Assembly (NCBI RefSeq): GCF_014332515.1
Contig: NZ_VFSD01000030.1
Span: forward strand, 1 to 64,000
Length of the DNA stretch: 64,000 bases
Source: Pontibacter beigongshangensis
Lineage (GTDB): Bacteria; Bacteroidota; Bacteroidia; Cytophagales; Hymenobacteraceae
Direction: 5' to 3'
Shown: positions 8,421-16,633 of the stretch, one piece after another
How the letters are laid out: each line of letters opens with the position of its first letter
Numbering within the stretch: the first letter of the stretch is position 1
The notes under the pieces: model-generated
Database searches by the model: none
The model's input: only the letters and a program-made list of their open reading frames with translations
Told to the model about the DNA's origin: nothing
Made by a program: the position numbers and the translations under genes

Positions 8421-8562
8421 GAGTGCCCGCCAGGCTTTTCTCAGGCTAGGCTGCGGTGGCTCCGTGCCTGTGCTGGGTAGCCGGCAGGCCCTGTGCCAGG
8501 CGCTAACTTGCAGCAAATATAAATCTGCTAGGCCCTCCGGTGTCATTAAAAGAATTCAACGA

Positions 8563-8593
8563 TTTAGCTATTAAACAATTATTACTACTTTTG
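8563..8593 (+). promoter_or_regulatory. Promoter candidate for glmM
   Basis: TTTA (8563-8566) and TACTTTTG (8586-8593) are separated by 19 nt and fit the Bacteroidota TTTG/TAnnTTTG pattern with one mismatch. The predicted start of transcription is about 15-20 nt before the GTG start codon. Confidence 0.6.
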
Positions 8594-8616
8594 CCTCTGT
8601 GAAAATATAATAACAA

Positions 8617-10008
8617 GTGGCTTTAATAAAATCAATATCTGGAATTAGAGGTACTATTGGAGGTAAGGCCGGTGATGGGCTTACCCCGGTAGACGTTGTG
8701 AAGTTTGCCGCTGCCTATGGCACCTGGGTGCTTCAGACAACAAATAATAACACCATTGTTATAGGGCGCGATGCGCGCCTGTCTGGCGATATGGTGAATA
8801 AGCTGGTGTGCGCCACGCTGCAGGGGCTGGGAATTAACGTGATTGACCTTGGGCTATCTACCACGCCCACCGTGGAGCTGGCAGTGCCTGATAACAAGGC
8901 AGGAGGGGGCATTATTCTGACGGCCAGCCATAACCCCAAGCAGTGGAACGCCCTGAAGCTGCTCAACCAACACGGGGAGTTTATCTCTGATGCCGAAGGC
9001 AAGCTGGTGCTGGAGCTGGCCGAGCAGGAATCGTTTGAATTTGCGCAGGTAAATGAGCTGGGCACTTACAGGCAAGACGACGAAGCCCTCCAGAAACATA
9101 TCGAGGCCATTCTTGAGTTGCCCCTGGTAGATGCCAGGGCAATTGCGGCCAAAGACTTCAGGGTGGCCATCGACTGTGTGAACTCCTCAGGAGGCATTGC
9201 GGTGCCGATGCTGCTCGAGGCGCTGGGCGTAACCAAAATAGAGAAGCTTTTTTGTGAGCCCGACGGCCATTTTGCCCATAACCCGGAGCCGCTTCCTGAG
9301 AACCTGCACGAAATCTCTAAACTGATAGAGAGAGGCAAGTTTGACCTGGGCATAGTAGTAGACCCCGATGTGGACCGCCTGGCGCTGGTGAGCGAAGACG
9401 GCAGCATGTTTGGCGAAGAGTACACGCTGGTGGCCGTGGCCGATTATGTGCTGAAAAATACTGTGGGCAACACGGTGTCTAACCTTTCCTCCACAAGAGC
9501 GCTACGCGATGTAACCGAGAAGGCCGGCGGCGACTATTATGCTGCGGCCGTGGGAGAGGTGAACGTAGTGAACATGATGAAGGCGCAGAATGCCATTATC
9601 GGCGGCGAAGGAAACGGCGGCATCATCTACCCGGAACTGCACTACGGCCGCGATGCGCTGGTAGGCATTGCCTTGTTCCTGACGCACCTGGCCAAGGCAG
9701 ACATGAGCATGACGCGCCTCAGAAGCTCCTACCCAAGCTACTACATCTCCAAGAATAAAATAGAGCTTACCCCCGACGTGGATGTGGACAAAGTGCTCGT
9801 GCAGATGCAGCAGCGCTATGCCAAGCAGCCTGTTAACACCATAGATGGGGTAAAGATAGAATTCGGCAAGGAGTGGGTGCACCTGCGCAAGTCAAATACC
9901 GAGCCTATCATCCGGATCTATGCTGAGTCTGACACCAACTCCACGGCAGAGCACCTGGCCAACAAAATTATCGACGACATCAGAGAGATTATCTCTGAAA
10001 AAGCATGA
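8617..10008 (+). CDS. glmM: Phosphoglucosamine mutase GlmM
   Basis: The 463-residue alpha-D-phosphohexomutase converts glucosamine-6-phosphate to glucosamine-1-phosphate on the way to UDP-GlcNAc for peptidoglycan and lipopolysaccharide. Visible motifs are SGIRGT near the N-terminus, the phosphoserine loop TASHNPKQWNALK (active serine about residue 104), the magnesium loop DPDVDR (about residue 250), GEGNGG for substrate binding and the C-terminal phosphate site RKSNTEPIIRIYAES. It starts with GTG, and that position agrees with the promoter just upstream. Phosphomannomutase activity is the alternative; the motif set and single copy favour GlmM. A long hairpin terminator follows. Confidence 0.92.
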   Translation: MALIKSISGIRGTIGGKAGDGLTPVDVVKFAAAYGTWVLQTTNNNTIVIGRDARLSGDMVNKLVCATLQGLGINVIDLGLSTTPTVELAVPDNKAGGGIILTASHNPKQWNALKLLNQHGEFISDAEGKLVLELAEQESFEFAQVNELGTYRQDDEALQKHIEAILELPLVDARAIAAKDFRVAIDCVNSSGGIAVPMLLEALGVTKIEKLFCEPDGHFAHNPEPLPENLHEISKLIERGKFDLGIVVDPDVDRLALVSEDGSMFGEEYTLVAVADYVLKNTVGNTVSNLSSTRALRDVTEKAGGDYYAAAVGEVNVVNMMKAQNAIIGGEGNGGIIYPELHYGRDALVGIALFLTHLAKADMSMTRLRSSYPSYYISKNKIELTPDVDVDKVLVQMQQRYAKQPVNTIDGVKIEFGKEWVHLRKSNTEPIIRIYAESDTNSTAEHLANKIIDDIREIISEKA

Positions 10009-10045
10009 TGTGCTGTTGTAAAAAGTTATTATCACAACCCTGATG

Positions 10046-10100
10046 AAGTTGCGCCAGGAGCAGCGATGTAAAAGTCTGCCGCCCCTGGCGCAACTTTTTT
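10046..10100 (+). terminator. glmM terminator
   Basis: AAGTTGCGCCAGG (10046-10058) pairs perfectly with CCTGGCGCAACTT (10084-10096), followed by a T-run. It lies 38 nt after the glmM stop. Confidence 0.8.
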
Positions 10101-10103
10101 GAG

Positions 10104-10111
10104 TAGTTTTG
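10104..10111 (+). promoter_or_regulatory. -7 element upstream of the cysteine desulfurase gene
   Basis: TAGTTTTG matches the Bacteroidota TAnnTTTG consensus, directly behind the glmM terminator and 38 nt before the next start codon. No clear TTTG element was found at the expected distance. Confidence 0.45.
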
Positions 10112-10148
10112 CGGTTCGATAAATAAGAACGATTAAAAAATACCTGCT

Positions 10149-11291
10149 ATGCGTGTTTATTTAGATAATGCGGCCACTACCCCACTCGATAAAGAAGTGT
10201 TTGATGCCATGGCTCCCTATATGCTGGAGCACTATGGCAACCCATCGTCCATTCATGGGCATGGGCGGGAGGTGCGCTCTGCCATAGAGAAAGCCCGCAA
10301 AACCATAGCCAGCCTGCTGCATACCTCGCCGGCCGAAATCTTTTTCACTTCCGGCGGTACAGAAGCCGATAACACCGCCATCGTGTGTTCGGTGCGTACG
10401 CTTGGCATTAAACACGCCGTCACCTCCCGGCTGGAGCACCACGCCGTACTTCATACTCTGCAGATGCTCGAGAAGCAGGGCGAACTGAGCCTGAGCTACC
10501 TGCGCCACAATGCACAGGGGGTGCTGGACCTGGAGCACCTGGAGGAACTGCTGACCACCAATCCGCAAACGCTGGTGTCGGTGATGCATGCCAACAATGA
10601 GATCGGTAACCTGAACGACATAGCGGCCATCGGGGCGATCTGCAAAGAGCACCACGCTGTTTTCCATGCCGACACGGTGCAGACCATGGGCCACTACCGG
10701 CACGACCTCCAGAAGCTGAACGCTAATTTTATAGTAGGTTCAGCCCATAAATTTCATGGACCCAAAGGTGTCGGATTCCTTTATGTTGATGCGGGCATAA
10801 AAGTGCAGCCCCTGATCCATGGCGGCTCGCAGGAGCGCAACATGCGGGGCGGAACCGAAAACGTGTATGGCATTATCGGGTTGGCAAAGGCGCTGGAGAT
10901 AGCCTACCGCGACATGGACCAGCACCAGCAGCACATACAAAGCCTGAAGGACCGCCTGATACATAAGCTGCAGCAGCAGGTAGAGGGGCTGACCTTTAAC
11001 GGACTATCGGCAGAGGCAGGCAAAAGTCTGTACACGGTATTAAGTGTGAGCCTGCCACCATCCGACATTACCGAGATGCTGCTCTTCAGCCTCGACATCA
11101 ACAAGATTTCGGCATCGGGCGGCAGCGCCTGCAGCAGTGGGGCAAACGCCGGCTCGCATGTGCTGGAGGCGCTGGGCATAGATCCTGGCCGCGGTAACAT
11201 CCGCTTCTCCTTCAGCAAGTACAATACCGCCGAAGAGGTAGACTATGTGGCCGAAAAGGTGGCGCAGTTGTATAGAAAAGTGCCGGCTTAA
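10149..11291 (+). CDS. Cysteine desulfurase (IscS/NifS family)
   Basis: The 380-residue class V aminotransferase uses pyridoxal phosphate to take sulfur from cysteine, making alanine and a protein persulfide for iron-sulfur clusters or tRNA thiolation. It begins YLDNAATTPLD, carries the family signatures TSGGTEADNTAI and HADTVQTMGH, the PLP lysine in GSAHKFHGPKGVGFLYV, and the sulfur-carrying cysteine in SASGGSACSSG near residue 325. The flexible loop around that cysteine makes it a type I (IscS/NifS-like) enzyme. No iscU, iscA or regulator gene is beside it, so its acceptor cannot be told from context. It has its own promoter candidate and terminator. Confidence 0.9.
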   Translation: MRVYLDNAATTPLDKEVFDAMAPYMLEHYGNPSSIHGHGREVRSAIEKARKTIASLLHTSPAEIFFTSGGTEADNTAIVCSVRTLGIKHAVTSRLEHHAVLHTLQMLEKQGELSLSYLRHNAQGVLDLEHLEELLTTNPQTLVSVMHANNEIGNLNDIAAIGAICKEHHAVFHADTVQTMGHYRHDLQKLNANFIVGSAHKFHGPKGVGFLYVDAGIKVQPLIHGGSQERNMRGGTENVYGIIGLAKALEIAYRDMDQHQQHIQSLKDRLIHKLQQQVEGLTFNGLSAEAGKSLYTVLSVSLPPSDITEMLLFSLDINKISASGGSACSSGANAGSHVLEALGIDPGRGNIRFSFSKYNTAEEVDYVAEKVAQLYRKVPA

Positions 11292-11323
11292 AATCGGTTC
11301 CCGAACAATATCCTTTGCAAATG

Positions 11324-11352
11324 GCTTCTTCAGAAATGAAGGAGCTTTTTTG
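11324..11352 (+). terminator. Terminator after the cysteine desulfurase gene
   Basis: GCTTCTTC pairs with GAAGGAGC (one wobble pair) across a 6-nt loop and is followed by six T residues. Confidence 0.7.
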
Positions 11353-11396
11353 TTTATTAACAAGCTTTAACTAGTAGCTGGCGTATAAATAAAGAT

Positions 11397-11978
11397 ATGA
11401 AAAGTTTAGGTGTATTTTGTGGGGCTAATATAGGTGCAAACAAAGCATACGCGTTAGCTGCAGACAAACTCGGGCGGCTCATGGTTGCCCAGGGTATTTC
11501 ATTGGTATTTGGCGGTGGCAAAGTTGGCCTGATGGGAGCCATTGCCGAAAGTGTGTTGGCCGGAGGAGGAAAAGCCATAGGTGTGATACCGCAGAGTCTG
11601 GTAGATCGGGAGGAGGCACACATGGGGCTTACCGAACTGCATGTGGTGCAGACCATGCACGAGCGCAAAGCCCTGATGGCCGCCCATGCCGATGCCTTTG
11701 TAGCTATGCCGGGCGGCTTCGGCACCTTCGATGAGATATGCGAGATCATCACCTGGAACCAACTGGATATTATCCGCAAGCCGGTAGCCTTTTATAATGT
11801 AGCGGGCTATTACGATAGATTTTTTGAGATGATAGACTATTGTGTGGCAGAAGGCTTTATCAAACCCATCCATCGGGAGGCCATTATTGTAGAAGCCGAC
11901 CCTGAGGTGCTGTTGCAAAAGCTGACCGGTGCTGCCAATGCCACCTCTGATGATCTGGTAGATTTTGAAAGGATATAG
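11397..11978 (+). CDS. LOG-family protein (cytokinin riboside 5'-monophosphate phosphoribohydrolase-like)
   Basis: The 193-residue protein has a Rossmann-like fold with the LOG signature PGGFGTFDEICEIITW (about residues 104-119) and an N-terminal GVFCGANIG segment. Characterised members hydrolyse nucleoside 5'-monophosphates to base and ribose 5-phosphate. The length is usual for the small LOG form. The biological substrate in Bacteroidota is not established; older annotations as lysine decarboxylase are not supported by experiments on this family. It stands alone, 105 nt after the desulfurase gene and separated from it by a terminator. Confidence 0.88.
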   Translation: MKSLGVFCGANIGANKAYALAADKLGRLMVAQGISLVFGGGKVGLMGAIAESVLAGGGKAIGVIPQSLVDREEAHMGLTELHVVQTMHERKALMAAHADAFVAMPGGFGTFDEICEIITWNQLDIIRKPVAFYNVAGYYDRFFEMIDYCVAEGFIKPIHREAIIVEADPEVLLQKLTGAANATSDDLVDFERI

Positions 11979-12066
11979 ATTGTTAGCAATTCTATATGCT
12001 ATAGCACAGTAGGGGCTGCTTTGTGAGGAGAGCGAGATGTATATGAAGCAGTATCAGGAGAAAAAG

Positions 12067-12100
12067 AGCTTTGGAAGGCCTTTTTTATTCAAATAATTCA
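12067..12100 (-). repeat. Repeat A copy 5
   Basis: Minus-orientation copy: AATTATTTGAAT, A-run, GGCCTTCC core. The tail has decayed. Confidence 0.65.
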
Positions 12101-12167
12101 AAAATCCGGAGGCTTTCTTCATCGCCGGCTCGCGGCACAATATTTATCTGATTGTATTCTGACGTAA

Positions 12168-12212
12168 AAGAAAGCGCCGGTACCATTGGTTAGCACCGGC
12201 GCTTCCTTTTTT
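12168..12212. terminator. Terminator of hemH
   Basis: AAGCGCCGGT (12172-12181) pairs with ACCGGCGCTT (12195-12204). T or A runs on both sides make it usable in both directions. It lies about 40 nt past the hemH stop. Confidence 0.75.
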
Positions 12213-12250
12213 AGGAACAGAAACGGCAGAAGCAGGACTCCGCAGCCGCT

Positions 12251-13279
12251 CTAGTTTTTCAGCACCATCTCTTTCACGGCCTCTACCCAGAGCGGGTGCG
12301 AGTTCAGGCTTTCCACCAACTGCCATTTCTCGCCGCCTGCCTCCAAAAACATCTCCCGAAACTCTTCGCCCACCTCAATGGTGGTTTCCAGGCAATCGGC
12401 TACGAAGGCAGGGCTATAGGCCAGCACTTTTTTGATGCCTTTGGCCGGAAGGTCTTTCAGAATAAAATCGGTGTAGGGCGTAAGCCAGGGATCTTTGCCG
12501 AGCCGCGACTGGAAAGCCACCGAATACTGGTCTTCGCGCAGGCCAAGCTCTGCCGCCAGCAGCCTGGAGGTAACAAAGCAGGAGGCGCGGTAGCAGTATT
12601 TGTTCCGTTTGTGGTACGTGTTGCAGCAGGAGCCGAGCTTGCAGTAACCTTTGTCGCTGCCCTTGAGTATGTGGCGCTCCGGCACACCATGGTAGCTGAA
12701 CACCACGTGGTCGTAGTCGTCCTGGGCCATGTGCTGCTTGCCAAGCGTTGCGAATGCGTTGATAAATCCTTCGTCGTCGCAGAAAGAGGATATAAAGCTG
12801 ATGTTCGGAATCACCCACCAGTCTTTCACGATCTCCATCACCTTGTCCTGCACCGAACCGGTAGAGGCCGAGGCGTATTGCGGGAACAGCGGCAGCACAA
12901 TGATCCGGTCTACGCTCTGCTCGCGCAGTTCCTCCAGCGCACTTTGTATGCTCGGGCTCTGGTAGCGCATGCCAAATGCCACGTGATAGTCGCTGCCGAG
13001 CGCTTCCTGCAGTTTCTGCTGCAGGTCGTGGCCATGGAAGAGCAGCGGCGAACCGCGTTCAGTCCACAGCTCCTTGTATACTTTAGCCGATTTAGGCGCC
13101 CGAAACGGCGCAATGATGCCATTGATCAAAGCATAGCGCTGCACTACGGGCATATCAATAACACGCTTGTCCATCAGGAACTCGCGCAGGTACTTTCTTA
13201 CATCAGGCGTGTTGGGCGTGTCTGGCGTACCCAGGTTTACCAGCAATACGCCAATTTTGCCTGTCGATTTCTTACTCAT
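12251..13279 (-). CDS. hemH: Ferrochelatase
   Basis: The 342-residue enzyme inserts ferrous iron into protoporphyrin IX, the last step of protoheme synthesis, in the cytosol or at the inner membrane. It shows the N-terminal KIGVLLVNLGTPD, the active-site stretch VVFSYHGVPERH with the catalytic histidine (about residue 193), and CLETTIEVGEE with the second conserved glutamate. A cysteine cluster (KLGSCCNTYHKRNKYCYRAS, about residues 210-229) lies in the middle of the protein. Length is normal. A TATCTTTG -7 element lies upstream on the minus strand at 13305-13312. No other haem gene is nearby. Confidence 0.95.
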   Translation of the reverse strand: MSKKSTGKIGVLLVNLGTPDTPNTPDVRKYLREFLMDKRVIDMPVVQRYALINGIIAPFRAPKSAKVYKELWTERGSPLLFHGHDLQQKLQEALGSDYHVAFGMRYQSPSIQSALEELREQSVDRIIVLPLFPQYASASTGSVQDKVMEIVKDWWVIPNISFISSFCDDEGFINAFATLGKQHMAQDDYDHVVFSYHGVPERHILKGSDKGYCKLGSCCNTYHKRNKYCYRASCFVTSRLLAAELGLREDQYSVAFQSRLGKDPWLTPYTDFILKDLPAKGIKKVLAYSPAFVADCLETTIEVGEEFREMFLEAGGEKWQLVESLNSHPLWVEAVKEMVLKN

Positions 13280-13304
13280 AAGACCTTGAACTGATTTCCG
13301 GGTA

Positions 13305-13312
13305 CAAAGATA
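13305..13312 (-). promoter_or_regulatory. -7 element for hemH
   Basis: CAAAGATA on the plus strand is TATCTTTG on the minus strand, 26 nt upstream of the hemH start codon, and matches TAnnTTTG. A -33 element was not found at the right distance. Confidence 0.45.
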
Positions 13313-13447
13313 CGAACAAGAACCCGTTAGTTTTGTTTAGAATTAATTTTGAAGAAGAGAAGTTCTGAATTTTGATTGAGTGAATGAGAGCGATTGGGAG
13401 AATGATTAGTAAGGCAAGGATTCGTATGGACATAGCAGCAGGTGCCA

Positions 13448-13482
13448 GGGGCTCTGGAGGGCCTTTTTCATTAGAATAATTG
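13448..13482 (-). repeat. Repeat A copy 6
   Basis: Minus-orientation copy with AATTATTCTAATG, A-run and GGCCCTCCAGAGCC. Confidence 0.75.
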
Positions 13483-13547
13483 GTTTACTCCGAATAACAG
13501 GGCACTGTAGACAAACAACCAGGTTTCGGCCTCAGAGACGACCGCAA

Positions 13548-13598
13548 AATTTTTCTAATAAAAACTGCCCTCCAGAGCCTATTGCCCCAGCTGCTGCC
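13548..13598 (+). repeat. Repeat A copy 7
   Basis: Plus-orientation copy with AATTTTTCTAAT, A-run, TGCCCTCCAGAGCC and an AGCTGCTGCC tail. Confidence 0.7.
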
Positions 13599-13695
13599 GA
13601 TGCTATGTAGACACATACACTTCTTCCTAAAGTAAAATGCTTTCACTCACAATTCATAATTAATTCACGCACAAGGATTCTACGTAAAAAAGAAG

Positions 13696-13703
13696 TACTT
13701 TTG
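13696..13703 (+). promoter_or_regulatory. -7 element for era
   Basis: TACTTTTG matches TAnnTTTG and lies 20 nt before the era start codon. Confidence 0.5.
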
Positions 13704-13722
13704 CAACCTCAAATTTAAGCGC

Positions 13723-14613
13723 ATGTCTGAAACTCCTCATAAAGCCGGTTTTGTAAGTATCGTGGGTAAGCCGAACGTTGGCAAGTCTACGCTGATGAAT
13801 GCTCTGGTAGGCGAAAAGCTCTCCATCATCACCTCCAAGGCCCAGACTACACGGCACCGCATTATGGGGATTCTGAACGGCGACGATTTCCAGTTGGTGT
13901 ATTCCGATACGCCCGGCATCATTAAGCCGCAGTACGCGTTGCACGAGTCGATGATGAGTTTTGTGCGCACCTCCCTCGAAGATGCCGACGTGATCCTGTT
14001 CATGACCGACATTTATGAGAAGCACGACGAGGACGATGTGATTGCGCGGCTGAAGCATGCGCAGGTGCCTATTCTGCTGCTCATCAACAAAATAGACCAG
14101 GCCACCGAAGAGGAACTGACCGAGAAGGTGGCCTACTGGCAGGAGAGGATGCAGCCCACCGAAATACTGCCCATCTCGGCGCTGCACAACTTCGGCCTCG
14201 ACCACCTGTTCCAGCGGCTGCTGCATTATGTGCCCGAGCATCCGGCTTATTTCCCCAAAGATGAACTCACCGACAAGCCGGAGCGTTTCTTTGTGTCGGA
14301 GATGATCCGGGAGAAGATTTTCCTGAACTACAAAAAAGAAATTCCCTACAGCTCCGAAGTGGTGATAGAGGAATTTAAGGAAGAGGAAACCATTATCCGC
14401 ATCCGGGCCGAGATCAGCGTGGAGCGCAAGAGCCAGAAAGGCATTCTGATCGGCCACAAAGGCGAGGCGCTCAAAAAAGTGGGCACACAGGCCCGCAAAG
14501 ACATGGAAGAGTTTTTCCAGAAAAAGATATTTCTTGATTTGTATGTGCGCGTGAACGAAAACTGGCGAACAGACCAGAAGCTGCTACGGCGCTTCGGCTA
14601 TAGCGGCGAGTAG
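13723..14613 (+). CDS. era: GTPase Era
   Basis: The 296-residue GTPase binds 16S rRNA and helps late small-subunit assembly. It has the P-loop GKPNVGKST (about residues 12-20), the switch region TTRHRI, DTPG, the NKID specificity motif, and a C-terminal KH RNA-binding domain marked by GILIGHKGEALKKVGTQARK (about residues 240-260). Length is typical. The der gene follows after 69 nt on the same strand, so the two ribosome-assembly GTPases are probably expressed together. Confidence 0.97.
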   Translation: MSETPHKAGFVSIVGKPNVGKSTLMNALVGEKLSIITSKAQTTRHRIMGILNGDDFQLVYSDTPGIIKPQYALHESMMSFVRTSLEDADVILFMTDIYEKHDEDDVIARLKHAQVPILLLINKIDQATEEELTEKVAYWQERMQPTEILPISALHNFGLDHLFQRLLHYVPEHPAYFPKDELTDKPERFFVSEMIREKIFLNYKKEIPYSSEVVIEEFKEEETIIRIRAEISVERKSQKGILIGHKGEALKKVGTQARKDMEEFFQKKIFLDLYVRVNENWRTDQKLLRRFGYSGE

Positions 14614-14682
14614 AAAATCAGCACAGATAAAGCTTCGGTGCAGGGTGCACCGGGGGCACTTTAACTATTTTATTTTTATTCG

Positions 14683-15996
14683 ATGTCATCTAACATCATT
14701 GCCATTGTAGGCCGCCCTAACGTGGGCAAGTCTACGCTTTTTAACCGACTCATTGGCCACCGAAAGGCCATCATGGACAACGTGAGCGGCGTAACCCGCG
14801 ACCGCAGCTACGGACACGGCGACTGGGTGGGCAAATACTTTACTGTAATAGACACCGGTGGCTACGTGCACGGCACCGACGATATTTTTGAGGAGGAAAT
14901 AAACAAGCAGGTGGAGCTGGCCATAAAAGAAGCCGATGTGATCCTGTTTATGGTAGACGTGGATGCCGGCCTCACCGGCCTGGACGAGGAATTCGCCAAC
15001 TACCTGCGCCGCACCGACAAGCCAATCTACATTGTGGCCAACAAAGCCGACAGCAATGCGCGGGCGCACCAGATGGGTGAGTTCTATGCGCTGGGCATCG
15101 GACTGGAGATTTTCCCGGTATCTTCGCAGAACGGCTCCGGCACCGGCGAGCTGCTCGACGCCGTTATCACACATTTCAAAGACGAAGGCGTGGAGGATCC
15201 GAATGCCGGCATTCCGAAGTTTGCGGTGCTTGGCCGGCCAAACGTGGGCAAGTCGTCGTTTGTGAACCTGCTGCTGGGCGTGGAGCGCAACATCGTTACC
15301 GATATTGCCGGCACCACCCGCGATGCCATCGACTCGCGCTACAACGCCTTCGGCAAAGAGTTTATTATTGTAGACACGGCCGGTGTGCGCCGCAAAAGCA
15401 AGGTGAGCGAAGACATAGAATTCTACTCGGTCATGCGCTCAATGCGTGCCCTCGAAGATTCTGACGTTTGTATTATTATGCTGGATGCCACGCGTGGCAT
15501 AGAGGCGCAGGACGTGAACCTGATCACGCTGGCCGAAAAGAACCGCAAAGGCATTGTGATACTGGTGAACAAGTGGGACCTGGTAGAAAAAGAAACAAAC
15601 TCTACCAAAGAGTTTGAAGAGGAGATACTGGACAAAATTGCACCTATCAAATACGTGCCGGTTATCTTTACGTCGGTAGTTACCAAGCAGCGCGTGCACA
15701 AAGCCATCGAAACGGCCATGCAGGTGTATGAGAACAAGACACAGAAAATCTCGACCTCTAAGCTAAACGACAAAATACTGCCGGAAATTGAGCGCTATCC
15801 GCCACCGGCTACCAAAGGTAAGTTCGTGAAAATTAAATATATTACGCAGCTGCCTACGCACAACCCCACATTTGCCTTTTTCTGCAACCTGCCGCAGTAC
15901 ATCAAAGACCCCTACAAGCGTTACCTCGAAAACAGCGTCCGGAAGCACTTCGGATTCGATGGTGTGCCGATTAACCTAGTATTCCGGAAAAAATAG
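14683..15996 (+). CDS. der: GTPase Der (EngA)
   Basis: The 437-residue protein has two tandem GTPase domains, with P-loops GRPNVGKSTLFN (about residue 9) and GRPNVGKSSFVN (about residue 184), specificity motifs NKAD and NKWD, and a C-terminal KH-like domain. Der acts in assembly of the large ribosomal subunit and is essential in most bacteria. It follows era by 69 nt without a terminator. Confidence 0.97.
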   Translation: MSSNIIAIVGRPNVGKSTLFNRLIGHRKAIMDNVSGVTRDRSYGHGDWVGKYFTVIDTGGYVHGTDDIFEEEINKQVELAIKEADVILFMVDVDAGLTGLDEEFANYLRRTDKPIYIVANKADSNARAHQMGEFYALGIGLEIFPVSSQNGSGTGELLDAVITHFKDEGVEDPNAGIPKFAVLGRPNVGKSSFVNLLLGVERNIVTDIAGTTRDAIDSRYNAFGKEFIIVDTAGVRRKSKVSEDIEFYSVMRSMRALEDSDVCIIMLDATRGIEAQDVNLITLAEKNRKGIVILVNKWDLVEKETNSTKEFEEEILDKIAPIKYVPVIFTSVVTKQRVHKAIETAMQVYENKTQKISTSKLNDKILPEIERYPPPATKGKFVKIKYITQLPTHNPTFAFFCNLPQYIKDPYKRYLENSVRKHFGFDGVPINLVFRKK

Positions 15997-16031
15997 AGGC
16001 CGTTATTTATTACTATATTCAGATATGGTGT

Positions 16032-16039
16032 TATATTTG
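16032..16039 (+). promoter_or_regulatory. -7 element for the first small lipoprotein
   Basis: TATATTTG matches TAnnTTTG and lies 31 nt before the ATG at 16071. Confidence 0.5.
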
Positions 16040-16070
16040 AACCTTTATTCAACCTAATCATCATATCATC

Positions 16071-16247
16071 ATGAAAAAAGTATTCGGTTTATTATTTGTT
16101 GCTGGCCTTTTCGTATTTGCTTCTTGCGAGTCTGGAACTACTACTGAAGAGACAACAACTACTGACGAGATCATTGTAGAAGAAGATGACGCCACCATGA
16201 TGGACGTTGACACTGTAACTACTGAAGTAGATACTACTTCTTTGTAG
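16071..16247 (+). CDS. Tiny acidic Thr-rich lipoprotein (58 aa)
   Basis: The 58-residue product starts MKKVFGLLFVAGLFVFASC, a clear lipoprotein signal with lipobox FASC, and the mature part is almost only Thr, Glu, Asp and Val (SGTTTEETTTTDEIIVEEDD). It therefore appears to be a short, unstructured, strongly acidic surface or periplasmic tail anchored by lipid. It has its own -7 promoter element and a strong terminator. Its partner at 16416 has the same design with a different tail. No known family was recognised. The absence of frame interruption, the intact signal and the regulatory signals support a real gene. Confidence 0.75.
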   Translation: MKKVFGLLFVAGLFVFASCESGTTTEETTTTDEIIVEEDDATMMDVDTVTTEVDTTSL

Positions 16248-16285
16248 GCTGAAGAAACATAAGCCATGGCCCCGGCCTGGTTTAG

Positions 16286-16314
16286 CAAAAAGGCGCCCTC
16301 TGGGCGCCTTTTTG
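16286..16314. terminator. Terminator after the first small lipoprotein
   Basis: AAAAAGGCGCCC pairs with GGGCGCCTTTTT across a TCT loop. It is a compact hairpin with flanking A and T runs. Confidence 0.85.
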
Positions 16315-16415
16315 CTTTATAGCGCTAACTTAATATGCAGGAGTGCGTAAGTTGTGCTGATCCTGCTGCAGCGGCAGGAATGATTTTCGATACATAAAAA
16401 TCAAAACGTAACAAC

Positions 16416-16589
16416 ATGAAAAAGACAGTATACATGATGCTGGCAGCAGGCTTTTTTACCCTGGCTTCCTGCGAGACCACCAGAGAAGAAAAAGCAGAAG
16501 ACCGGGTAGAAGACGCTGCTGATGATGTGGAAGACGAAGCAGAAGACGTGGCAGATGACCTGGAAGACGCAGCCGAACGCAAAAACTAA
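16416..16589 (+). CDS. Tiny acidic coiled lipoprotein (57 aa)
   Basis: The 57-residue product begins MKKTVYMMLAAGFFTLASC (lipobox LASC) and continues with a repeating acidic pattern (EDAADDVEDEAEDVADD) spaced like an amphipathic helix. It resembles small lipoproteins annotated as hypothetical in related bacteria. It lies 168 nt after a similar small lipoprotein gene, separated by a terminator. A 16-bp hairpin directly follows its stop codon. Function unknown; a role in the envelope, for example cation or surface-charge effects, would be only a guess. Confidence 0.7.
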   Translation: MKKTVYMMLAAGFFTLASCETTREEKAEDRVEDAADDVEDEAEDVADDLEDAAERKN

Positions 16590-16592
16590 CTA

Positions 16593-16633
16593 AAGCATGA
16601 AAGAGGGGCCCCATAGCCCCTCTTTCATGCTTT
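16593..16633. terminator. Bidirectional terminator between convergent genes
   Basis: AAGCATGAAAGAGGGG and CCCCTCTTTCATGCTT are perfectly complementary across an 8-nt loop. The hairpin sits between the small lipoprotein gene and the minus-strand gene ending at 16632 and overlaps the latter's stop codon by two bases. Confidence 0.85.

Larger units (their letters stand above)
8201..8616. other. Divergent spacer between mazG and glmM
   Basis: This spacer contains a TATATTTG-type -7 element on the minus strand at 8206-8213 right before mazG, repeat A copy 4, and the glmM promoter candidate at 8563-8593. No additional gene was recognised. Confidence 0.5.
13313..13695. other. Divergent spacer between hemH and era
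   Basis: The spacer carries two oppositely oriented repeat A copies (13448-13482 and 13548-13598), about 65 nt apart and facing outward. No gene was recognised. Confidence 0.5.
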
